Of a DNA stretch of 33,436 nucleotides, positions 1 through 6,681 are shown one piece after another. A program made the translations under genes and the position numbers. The stretch is taken from positions 1-33,436 of the forward strand of contig NZ_LMWH01000269.1 of NCBI RefSeq assembly GCF_001507435.1, read 5' to 3'. The notes under the pieces were generated by a model that was not told where the DNA came from, did not search any database, and worked only from the letters and a program-made list of their open reading frames with translations. The stretch is from Streptomyces sp. NRRL F-5122. Lineage in GTDB: Bacteria; Actinomycetota; Actinomycetes; Streptomycetales; Streptomycetaceae. Positions within the stretch are counted from its first letter, which is position 1, and each line of letters opens with the position of its first letter.

Positions 1-412
1 CCCCTCCACAGACAACATCCTGGACGCCTTCGCCAGCGACGAAGACCCCACACTCGACGTCCGCACCTCCATAGCCCGCTCCTACCACCGACTCGACCCG
101 GAGGCAGCCTGCCTCTTCCGGGCCTTGAGCGCCTGGCCCGGCGCCATGTTCGGCGCATCCGACGCAGCGAACGCGGCCGCGCAGCCCGAACAACGAGTCC
201 GCCAGACGCTACCGCGGCTGATCCATGCAAATCTCATCTCAGAAGTCGGGCCTGGCAGATACAGCTGGAATCGACTTGTTGCCGCGTTCGCCGCGGAGCA
301 GGCGAGACCGGGCAGAACTGAGAACACCAGACCGGACTCTCACGATCTGACACCTGCGAGCCAGGACGCAATTGCTCACAGCAAGGCCGGATCAGTCGAT
401 GACGCCGACTAG
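1..412 (+). CDS. C-terminal end of an AfsR/SARP-type (NB-ARC) regulator, partial
   Basis: An open frame runs in from the left edge (reading frame starting at base 2) and stops at 412, so only the last ~136 residues are present. The segment RSYHRLDPEAACLFRALSAW, followed by a short helix-rich stretch and then LIHANLISEVGPGRYSWNRL, is the pattern found after the NB-ARC ATPase core of AfsR/DnrI/RedD-type Streptomyces regulators, where a small winged-helix region follows the nucleotide-binding domain. In the family such proteins activate secondary-metabolism genes. The N-terminal DNA-binding and P-loop parts lie outside the window, so the exact subfamily cannot be told. A TPR tail is absent here: the protein ends in a short polar tail, which may mean it is a short version or a truncated gene. 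Confidence 0.7.
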   Translation, partial: PSTDNILDAFASDEDPTLDVRTSIARSYHRLDPEAACLFRALSAWPGAMFGASDAANAAAQPEQRVRQTLPRLIHANLISEVGPGRYSWNRLVAAFAAEQARPGRTENTRPDSHDLTPASQDAIAHSKAGSVDDAD

Positions 413-580
413 CTTCTGAGGGGCGGCAAGCCTGACTGCTTCGGGCCATCGTGTGGGGGGCGCCGATGTAAGAGAGGGCGAGCAGGCGCTGTAGGCATCT
501 ACATCGTCCTCCATAGAGCACCCGACGCGGGACGCCGCCCTCGTCGGCCGCTTGAACAGCTGGAGCCGGACGAGTACGTG

Positions 581-619
581 CGGCTGTCCGTACACCGCCT
601 GGTGATATACGGACAGCCG
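581..619. terminator. Strong hairpin between convergent genes
   Basis: CGGCTGTCCGTA at 581-592 is the exact reverse complement of 608-619, giving a perfect 12-bp stem with a 15-base loop. It lies between the plus-strand regulator end (stop at 412) and the minus-strand DUF5133 gene (stop at 656), so a bidirectional terminator is the simplest reading. There is no clear U-tract, which is common in actinobacteria. Confidence 0.6.
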
Positions 620-655
620 ACAGCCGTGACTTCACGCCCCGGTTCGCTCCTTGTG

Positions 656-907
656 TCAGCCCACTACGTCCCCATGCGCGCCACCGGATACGGGAGGCGG
701 CGTCGTTGCCGACGCGTCCGCGAGCTGGCGCCGGGCGGTCTCCAGAGCCCGCCGCACGTCACGTGTACCGGTCGACACGCACAACGTGTAAGCCAGGTCC
801 CGGGTCCGCGGGCCCGGTTCCCCCCTCGTGTCATTGGGCTCGTACATCGCGGCGGCCTCGTACTCCTCCAGGAGTCTGCGCAACACCGCCGGGTGTGGCG
901 TCAACAT
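656..907 (-). CDS. DUF5133 domain protein
   Basis: An 83-residue protein. Its opening MLTPHPAVLRRLLEEYEAA and central LAYTLCVSTGTRDVRRALETA are the conserved signature of the small streptomycete DUF5133 family, which has no known function. The length fits the family. The ATG at 907 is preceded by GGGA about eight bases upstream. The gene lies directly downstream of the ruined SigB-type sigma factor on the same strand, and members of this family often sit near stress or sporulation regulators (recalled knowledge, not tested here). The last ~15 residues are low-complexity. Confidence 0.8.
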   Translation of the reverse strand: MLTPHPAVLRRLLEEYEAAAMYEPNDTRGEPGPRTRDLAYTLCVSTGTRDVRRALETARRQLADASATTPPPVSGGAHGDVVG

Positions 908-1011
908 CCGTCTCGTCCCTCCCTAGATCCGCGGTCCGCCCGACTCGCCTTGGCCCGGCTCATCAGGTCCGCGCGCCCGGTGACCGAGGCCGACCGTTCG
1001 CTGTCCCATCG

Positions 1012-1720
1012 CCTCAGCACGTGCAGCTGCGGCAGATGAGGCGTGAGACGCGCACCTACGAGATGCCCTTGGCGGTCGGCTATCTCTGCGTTGTGTCCTC
1101 GAAGAAGCGCATGTAGAGAATGATGTGTCCACGTTCGGGCAGCCCGTGCAGGTCTTCCTTGGCGGACCTGCGGTCGATCACGGCGTCGTACCAGGCGCCG
1201 ACCGCACGGGAGGTGCCCGCGCAGCTGTAGCCGTCGCCGACAGCCAACAGATCGACGCCCAGCGGACGGTTGCTGAAACTCTCCGGCGCCGGCATACCCC
1301 GCCGAAACCTCGTCCTCCGTCAGTCCGGTGCGGGCCGCCACCCAGGGTTCGGGGCTGTGCGGGTTCTCGACCAGTTCACGTCGACGATGCGCACCTTTAT
1401 GCACGGCTCCTGAACCTTGCGGTGCACCCGCAGGACCCGCATCCCGTCGGAGTATTGGCGCTTGACCTCACCAGTGATGGTGGGCACAGTGCGGCGTTCG
1501 AAGACCTCCTGCTCAGGGCGAAGTGGTCGATGGCCCTAGCCAAGCCGAGTGCTGCGACTTGACGGAAGTCCTCGATAGGTTCCCTGCGGTCCTGGAACCG
1601 TCCGGCGGCGTGGTGGACCATGCGCAGCCAGGCCGTGACGAGTTCATTGCGGACGACGTCACGTCCGAGTCTGTCCGCCGGTCCCACCAGACGGCCGAAA
1701 GGAGCCACGGTGTCAGGCAT
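1012..1720 (-). pseudogene. Frameshifted SigB/SigF-family RNA polymerase sigma factor
   Basis: Pieces of a group 3 (SigB/F/G) sigma factor occur in correct order but in different reading frames. From 1720 down: region 2, with VTAWLRMVHHAAGRFQDRRE and DFRQVAALGLARAIDHF. Then after a frame change near 1505: FERRTVPTITGEVKRQYSDG and MRVLRVHRKVQEP. Then VAARTGLTEDEVSAGYAG (region 3), then LPERGHIILYMRFFEDTTQ (start of region 4). After another indel near 1085 comes EIADRQG followed by a degraded end. At least four frame changes break it, so no working sigma factor can be made. Such factors control general stress and sporulation genes and are normally paired with anti-sigma factors; none is seen here. 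The start is uncertain because the N-terminus may begin upstream of 1720. Confidence 0.8.
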
Positions 1721-1912
1721 GTTGTGGCGCCGACCGTGAGCGGAGGCGTCGGTGGACGCTGGCTTGCCGGGATAGATGGTGGAGCGTTTCGGTGAGCATG
1801 CGGACCCGCTCCTGAACAGTGGTCCCAGGCGGCTTTTCGCGGGAACGCCGCTGTCCGGGGTTGCCGTGGAGAAGCCGGAGCACCGCAGCAGCTGTACGCC
1901 TCCCGCTGCTGG

Positions 1913-2218
1913 TCAGCCTCTACTGACGACCACGCCAGGGCTGAAGGCCACGTAGCCAGAAAAGTCCCGTCCCACGACATCTATCGCACTGGCGCGGAGG
2001 TCGGGGTAGCTCCAAGCCACGTCGCGCACCTGCTTGTCGTCAATCGTGGCGTCGAAATACTGGCTGCGCCCCTTCCAGGGGCACGTGTACTGAGTGTCGC
2101 TCTCGCTCAGGAGGTCGTGCAGGACTGTGGTCGGGGGGAAGTAGACGTTCCCCTCGATGACGATGGTCTCGTCGTCGGGTGCTTCTGCAAGCACGTGCCC
2201 GTGCATGGTGGCTTTCAT
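1913..2218 (-). CDS. DUF427 domain protein
   Basis: A complete 101-residue protein. It carries the family marks YFPP (residues 26-29), CPWKG (46-50), a WSYPD segment near 69-73 and the closing GYVAFSPGV (88-96). DUF427 proteins are small single-domain beta-rich proteins, common in actinobacteria and without a proven biochemical role. ATG at 2218 was chosen because it gives the family's usual start (MKA...), with a weak GAGAGG upstream. It is followed on the same strand by the degraded sigma factor. No sign of damage is seen. Confidence 0.85.
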   Translation of the reverse strand: MKATMHGHVLAEAPDDETIVIEGNVYFPPTTVLHDLLSESDTQYTCPWKGRSQYFDATIDDKQVRDVAWSYPDLRASAIDVVGRDFSGYVAFSPGVVVSRG

Positions 2219-2829
2219 AAGGGGTGCCTCTCATTACCGCGCCCCCGCCCCGTTGCTGGCGAGAGCGTGCCATTAGCCCCGGTCTGAGGGCCTTTTCTTT
2301 AGCGCTGCGGGCAGCCGTGCTCTTACCTGGTACGGCTTCGGGAGCCGAGTTCTCGTGTCAGCCTCGGCAAGCGTGGAAGGTCCTGCCTGCATGTGGGCTG
2401 CTCGGTCTGCTCACCGTCGCGTACCTGGCAGCCAGGGTGCCTCTCGGGCTCGGTACTCGGCGTGGACCGTTCCTCGGGCAGGACGCCGCGATTTCCGGTC
2501 CGGGCCCCTCGCAGTGTTCCAGTCACGATCTCGTCCGCAGAGGTTACGTCACGCTTGCCACAACGGTTGACGCCACAAGTCCGCACCAGAAGCGATCACG
2601 AGACCCTTCGTTATGTCGCCCCAACTGTCTTCACATTGGCTCTGCGCCATCAGGACCTGCGCAGAGCGCCATACGCCCACCGCTGAGGTTGGCCTCACGC
2701 CAACGCCACGACCTCCGGTGCGTCCAGGGAGCTAGCGACTGGGTGGCCCGTCACGATAGCGAGCCGACCAGCCGTCCCGCCGACAAGACGCCCTGTTCGC
2801 GGCAGCTTGCCACAAGGGCGACTCGGCTA
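2219..2829. other. Gene-poor stretch, no recognised feature
   Basis: Open frames here (for example a 203-codon plus-strand frame from 2224) have no recognisable motif and amino-acid content typical of antisense or random GC-rich frames. I see no gene, RNA or repeat. The stretch ends exactly at the TA that was duplicated by the IS630 insertion. Confidence 0.5.
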
Positions 2830-2861
2830 GTGTGATGCGCCAGAAATTCTGAGGCTTAGTT
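2830..2861. repeat. IS630 left terminal inverted repeat
   Basis: This 32-bp repeat matches the reverse complement of 5548-5579 at 31 of 32 positions; the single difference is at 2852. It is preceded by the duplicated TA. Confidence 0.95.
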
Positions 2862-3173
2862 CTGCTCTGTTTTCTGGCTGGTGGTTCCGACCTTGGTGAG
2901 GTAGTCGGCGAGGGAGTTGAGGATCTCGTCGGCTGTCTTGGTCCAGGTGAAGGGCCGCGGGTTCTCGTTCCAGGTGCCGATCCAGGCGGTGATGTCGTCT
3001 TCCAGTGCCTTCACGGAGGTGTGGACGCCGCGGCGGATCAGCTTGTCGGTCAGCAGGCCGAACCACCGTTCCACCTGGTTCATCCACGAGGAGCCGGTGG
3101 GAGTGAAATGGACGTGGAAGCGGGGGTGTCTGCCGAGCCACGTCCTGATCTCGGCGGTGTTGTGGGTGGCGTA
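2856..3173 (-). pseudogene. IS630-family transposase, C-terminal part (split by IS110)
   Basis: This is the 3' part of the transposase whose 5' part lies at 4511-5533. Reading continues in frame from the codons for Cys-Asp-Asn at the far side of the IS110 into Tyr-Ala-Thr-His here. The segment holds the third catalytic residue in PTGSSWMNQVERWF (Glu at about residue 376 of the rejoined protein) and a C-terminal region that ends in a stop at 2856. Alone it has no start and cannot be functional; precise loss of the IS110 would restore a 446-residue protein. Confidence 0.9.
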
Positions 3174-3190
3174 GATGCCCCTATGTTTCG

Positions 3191-4285
3191 TCAAGTGGCG
3201 GGAGAGGGAGTCGAGGTAACCGTCTTCGGCTGGATGTGGCGGTAGATCTCGCGGGCGACATAGCGTTTGAGGCAGCGGATGATCTCGCGCTTCGACATGC
3301 CCTGTTTGGTGCGTCGTTCCAGGTAGGAGCGAGTGCGCTCGTCCCAGCGTATGCGGGTCATGACGATGCGGTAGAGCGCGGCGTTGGCCTGCCGGTTGCC
3401 CCCGCGGTTGAGCCGTCGACGCTGGGTCTTACCGGAAGACTGTTCAACCGGGCTGACGCCGCACGGAGCGGCGAATGACGCCTCGGTGGCGATCCTGTCG
3501 GGGTTGTCGCCGGCGGCGATGAGGAGGGCTGCGGCACTGTCCGGCCCGATGCCGACGATCTCCAGCAGCTGCGGGCGGTGCCCGCGGACGGCCTGGGTCA
3601 CTCTGCGGGCAAGCTCCTTAACCTCGCCGGTCAGGTGCTGGATGCGGCGGGCCAGGAGCTGGAGGGTGAACAAGGCCGCGTCGTCGGTGTCGGCAAGGCC
3701 GTCCGCGCACCGCGCAATCAGCGCCGGGTTCCTGAGGCCGGACAAGGACTCACGGAGTGCGGGATCGACCCCCAGGAGTACGGCTTTGAGCTGGTTCATC
3801 GCCTGCGTGCGGGCCTTGACGGCCGATTCCTTGGCCAGCCTGAGGACCCGCAGGTCCGCGGCCGGGCCTTCACCCGTCTTCGGCGTGGTCGTGGCGCGGC
3901 CTGACAGGACCGCGCGGGCAGCTGCGTCCGCGTCGACGGCGTCGGTCTTGCCCCGCTTGCGCCGGGTGGCACGATCAGGCTGGTTAACCTCGATGACCTG
4001 GATGTTCTCCTGCCGCAGGAAGCGCGCCAGGGCCGATCCGTAGGATCCGGTGCACTCCACTCCGGCACGGTGCAGGATACCGAAGGAGCGTGCCCAGGTG
4101 AGGAGTTGGCGATATCCGGCAGCGGTGGCCGGGAACTCTTGATGAGCCAGCAGCGCGCCGAGCACGGTGATCACTGCAGCGACGTGCACGTCCTTGTGGG
4201 TGTCGACCCCGAGGATCACGTCCTCGGCGGGCTGTGCCGCCCGCTGTGCGGGCAGCGTTGGCTGAGGCATGCTGGTGACGGTCAC
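3191..4285 (-). CDS. IS110-family transposase/recombinase (DEDD, bridge-RNA guided)
   Basis: A complete 364-residue recombinase. The N-terminal RuvC-like DEDD domain shows GVDTHKDVH (Asp28), GVECTGSYG (Glu78) and KTDAVDADAA (Asp115 and Asp118 or Asp120). A helical linker follows. The C-terminal Transposase_20 domain has IVGIGPDSAAALL near 243-255 and GVSPVEQSSGKT near 276-287, where the catalytic serine of IS110 recombinases resides (Ser283 or Ser284). In this family the protein binds a bridge RNA and recombines target and donor DNA without a DDE transposase. The GTG at 4285 was chosen because AAGGAG lies six bases upstream; ATG at 4270 is an alternative. All key residues are present, so the element may be active. 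Confidence 0.95.
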   Translation of the reverse strand: MTVTSMPQPTLPAQRAAQPAEDVILGVDTHKDVHVAAVITVLGALLAHQEFPATAAGYRQLLTWARSFGILHRAGVECTGSYGSALARFLRQENIQVIEVNQPDRATRRKRGKTDAVDADAAARAVLSGRATTTPKTGEGPAADLRVLRLAKESAVKARTQAMNQLKAVLLGVDPALRESLSGLRNPALIARCADGLADTDDAALFTLQLLARRIQHLTGEVKELARRVTQAVRGHRPQLLEIVGIGPDSAAALLIAAGDNPDRIATEASFAAPCGVSPVEQSSGKTQRRRLNRGGNRQANAALYRIVMTRIRWDERTRSYLERRTKQGMSKREIIRCLKRYVAREIYRHIQPKTVTSTPSPAT

Positions 4286-4324
4286 GCGGCTCCTTCATCG
4301 GCTGGGGCTGATGGCCGACGCCGG

Positions 4325-4500
4325 GCCGGGTGGGCAGTCAGAACTGTGATGGTGCCTTGTAGGGCAAGGCCCCTATCGGGACACGCCCGCCGGTCCGGCG
4401 GCAGCAAGCACCCCCGGGGGCCGGAGCCGACAGATCTACTCCAAGGCAACTGAGGCCAGTTGTCACACGGGTCAGGCTCCGGTCCCCGGCGGCACCCCAC
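4325..4500 (-). ncRNA. Predicted IS110 bridge RNA
   Basis: Read 5' to 3' on the minus strand, two internal loops can be seen. Target loop: a perfect 8-bp stem CCGGAGCC (4482-4475) with GGCTCCGG (4428-4421) encloses TGTGACAACT (4467-4458), identical to the 10 bases of the pre-insertion target up to and including the CT core. It also encloses GGAGTAG (4442-4436), which can pair with 6 of 7 bases of the right target CTACGCC. Donor loop: ATAGGGGC (4376-4369) equals the right element end at 3184-3177, and TCACAG (4349-4344) is the reverse complement of CTGTGA at the left end. A GCCTTG/CAAGGC hairpin sits between them. Order and orientation match the published IS621-type bridge RNA. The exact RNA ends are unknown, and the left donor guide is two bases out of register with the core. 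Confidence 0.85.
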
Positions 4501-4510
4501 GAGTCTCACA

Positions 4511-5533
4511 GTTGTCACAGACCAGGTGCACGTCGACCCCGGCGGGCACCGCCTTGTCGATGGTGATCAGGAACTTCTTGAACTCGATCGCCCGGTGGCG
4601 ACGATGCAGTGCCGATATGACGCTGCCGTCAGCGATGTTGAAGGCGGCGAACAAGCTGGTAATGCCGTGCCTGAGATAGTCGTGGGTGCGGCGTTCGGGC
4701 ATGCCCGGCATCATCGGCAGGACCGGCTGGGACCGGTCCAGCGCCTGGATCTGGCTCTTCTCGTCCACGCACAGCACCACCGCCTTCTCGGGCGGGTGGT
4801 GGTACAGGCCGACATCGACGACCTTGGCGACGAACTGCGGATCGGTGGACAGCTTGAAGGAGTCCTGCAGGTGGGGCTTGAGGTCGAACCGCTTCCAGAT
4901 GCGCCCGATCGTCGACTTCGACAGGCCGGTGCGCTGGGCCATCGACGCCCGTGACCAGTGCGTGTCCTGGCCCGGGACCGACTCCAGGGTGGCCACGACG
5001 ACCTCCTCGACCTGGTCGAGGAGGATCGAAGGCGGCCGACCCGAGCGCGGCTCGTCCTGCAGACCATCGAGGCGTTTCGCGATGAACCGGGCTCGCCAGC
5101 GGTCCACGGTCGACCGGTCGATACCGAGGTCTGCCGCGGCCTGCTGGTTCGTCCCGCCGTCCGCGCAGCGCAGCACGATCTTGGCTCGCAACGCGAGGAA
5201 CTGGGCGGTCCTGGCTTGCCGCGCCCACTGCTGTAACTGCCGGCGCTCAGCAGCGTCGAGGATCAGGTCGGCCTTCGGCCGACCGATCCAGCCGGCGTCC
5301 TCAAGCCCAGCCATCCGCTCTGCGGCGAATGCCCGACGCCACTTGCCGACTGTCTTGGCCTGGACACCGACGAGCCGTGCGACACCCGGGTTTGACATGC
5401 CGTCAGCACACGCCAGAATGATGCGGGCCTTCTCGGCCGTGCGCCGGTGCGGCATCTCCGTCCGGCGCACCAACTCGGCACGCTCGGCCTTGGACAACGT
5501 GATCGCCACAGCAGAAGGCCCCGAATGCGACAT
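4511..5533 (-). pseudogene. IS630-family transposase, N-terminal part (split by IS110)
   Basis: Residues 1-341 of a transposase that continues in frame at 3173. Two helix-turn-helix modules are visible, at about 14-85 and 93-167, with similar sequence ([17 protein letters not shown] and [17 protein letters not shown]), suggesting an internal duplication. A winged-helix stretch at about 190-220 follows. The DDE core begins with [12 protein letters not shown] (Asp257) and reaches VHLVCDN (Asp340), where the IS110 cut in, two residues from the catalytic Asp. The open frame runs on to 4472 through 13 IS110-encoded codons. The intact protein would be 446 residues, longer than the usual ~350 for IS630, which the extra HTH explains. 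Confidence 0.9.
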
Positions 5534-5547
5534 GACAACAGGGTACT

Positions 5548-5579
5548 AACTAAGCCGCAGAATTTCTGGCGCATCACAC
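5548..5579. repeat. IS630 right terminal inverted repeat
   Basis: This 32-bp repeat is the inverse of 2830-2861 with one mismatch. It is followed by TA at 5580-5581, the second copy of the target duplication. Confidence 0.95.
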
Positions 5580-5634
5580 TAGCGCCCGTGGGAGCGTCAA
5601 CAACAAACTGTGGTGCAGTTCAGCGTGGGAGTGA

Positions 5635-6411
5635 TCAAAGGTTCACATGAGCCGGCCGTGCGCCCTGAGGAGCGTCAATGATGCCGATCACGCATTCCGC
5701 CACCTTTCGGGCGTGGACCGAGGGATCTAGAGACTGCTGTGCTGGCAGCGTCAGCCCATACTCCATAACCGGGCGGTAGGCCTGAGCGGTGTCGGAATCC
5801 CCCGGCTGGAAAGGGGCCGAAGCCGCGTGTGTGTCCAGCAAGTATCCCGGGTCGTAGGCGAGGAAGGTGGCGTCGATCCCGAAGCCGGCAAGTTCCGCAG
5901 CATAACTCGTCGCGAGTTGACGCAGCGCCGCTCGTACGGCGTGACCCGGTCCCGCGAAGGGCGCTGGGCCTGGATCGACACTGGCGCCTATCCAAATGAG
6001 CAGTCCGTCGCGGCGCTCGCGCATAAGGGGCAGGACGGCACGGGTGATGCGTTGGACCGACAGAACTCCGATGTCGTAGACCTGGCTCAGTTGGTACGGA
6101 GTGAAAGACTCCGCAGGTCCAAACGTCACCGGTGAGCTTGTGTAGATCACCACATCGATGCCGTCGGCCTCGTCAACGATCTCACGCACGGCAGCGGCGA
6201 TCGAATGCTGGTCGAGGGCCTCGAACGCAATGGTTCGCAGCCCCTTGCAGCCTGCCTCGGTGCCATCGTCACTACCAGTACCCATCGGTCTGGACTCGAT
6301 GCCGGCCTGGCCCTTGCCCACGTACACGGTGTGACCCGCGTCAGCCAGTGCCCGGGCGATGTACTCGCCCCAACCGTCGGCTCCCTCGGTCACGAAGATT
6401 GTTTTGGTCAT
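5635..6411 (-). CDS. Atypical short-chain dehydrogenase/reductase (SDR) family protein
   Basis: A 258-residue Rossmann-fold protein. TEGADGWGEYIARAL at residues 8-22 sits where SDRs have the cofactor loop TGxxxGxG, and VVIYTSSPVTFGP and LIWIGASVDPGP follow at the usual places. The catalytic YxxxK is not there: the aligned stretch is AGPGHAVRAALRQL, so both Tyr and Lys are missing, although the helix after it (RQLATSYAAELAGFGI) is normal. It may therefore bind NAD(P) without classical reductase chemistry, or act by another mechanism. The ATG at 6411 was preferred over an open frame reaching 6537 because it begins the SDR fold exactly and has GGGAAG just upstream. It follows the LuxR-type regulator on the same strand, and an inverted repeat lies upstream (6545-6581). 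Confidence 0.8.
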   Translation of the reverse strand: MTKTIFVTEGADGWGEYIARALADAGHTVYVGKGQAGIESRPMGTGSDDGTEAGCKGLRTIAFEALDQHSIAAAVREIVDEADGIDVVIYTSSPVTFGPAESFTPYQLSQVYDIGVLSVQRITRAVLPLMRERRDGLLIWIGASVDPGPAPFAGPGHAVRAALRQLATSYAAELAGFGIDATFLAYDPGYLLDTHAASAPFQPGDSDTAQAYRPVMEYGLTLPAQQSLDPSVHARKVAECVIGIIDAPQGARPAHVNL

Positions 6412-6544
6412 CTGCTTCCCATAACTGGAGTGCGAGGTACGAGCGGGCCGCACCATCGCCGGGCTTGGGCAGGCATCACTCGATACAACGCGCACCCGCA
6501 CACCACCTATGGCAACAGACGAGGTCATCACTGACATCGGGGGA

Positions 6545-6581
6545 ATGACTTAGGTCGTCCGTGATGGCCTGTCTAAGTCAT
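6545..6581. promoter_or_regulatory. Inverted repeat, possible operator upstream of the SDR gene
   Basis: ATGACTTAG at 6545-6553 is perfectly mirrored by CTAAGTCAT at 6573-6581 with 19 bases between. It lies about 135 bp upstream of the SDR start and about 100 bp downstream of the LuxR-type regulator stop. The AT-rich 9-bp half-sites stand out against the GC-rich background and could bind a dimeric regulator, perhaps the neighbouring one. It could also be a weak stem-loop terminator of the regulator gene. No direct evidence exists for either. Confidence 0.4.
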
Positions 6582-6681
6582 GAGCCCGCAGGTTGCACGG
6601 CTTCTGCAAGTCTCTTCGGTCACCACTCGCGGGATCGCGTGAAGCTGCCATGAGTTGCAGGTGCTCTGCGCCATGTCGAGG

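Larger units (their letters stand above)
3174..4510 (-). mobile_element. IS110-family insertion sequence with bridge RNA
   Basis: The borders are fixed by the interrupted IS630 gene: the host frame stops at 4511 and resumes at 3173. Read on the minus strand, a CT dinucleotide stands at both junctions (4511-4510 and 3174-3173), the core typical of IS110 recombination. There are no long terminal inverted repeats, also typical. The 1337-bp element has about 225 bp of noncoding DNA upstream of its transposase and almost none downstream. This is the arrangement of the IS110 group (bridge RNA upstream of the gene) rather than IS1111. Confidence 0.95.
2830..5579 (-). mobile_element. IS630-family insertion sequence, interrupted by an IS110-family element
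   Basis: Both ends are visible. The left end at 2830-2861 starts GTGTGATGCGCCAGAAATTC; the right end at 5548-5579 is its reverse complement, with one mismatch in 32 bp. The element is flanked by TA at 2828-2829 and 5580-5581, the dinucleotide duplicated by IS630/Tc1-mariner elements. Removing the nested IS110 (1337 bp) leaves a 1413-bp element with one transposase gene on the minus strand. Apart from the nested insertion it looks intact, so it was probably active until recently. Confidence 0.95.

Noticed and set aside
2224..2835. 203-codon plus-strand open frame
   Set aside because: No motif, random-like composition, and it runs into the IS630 left end.
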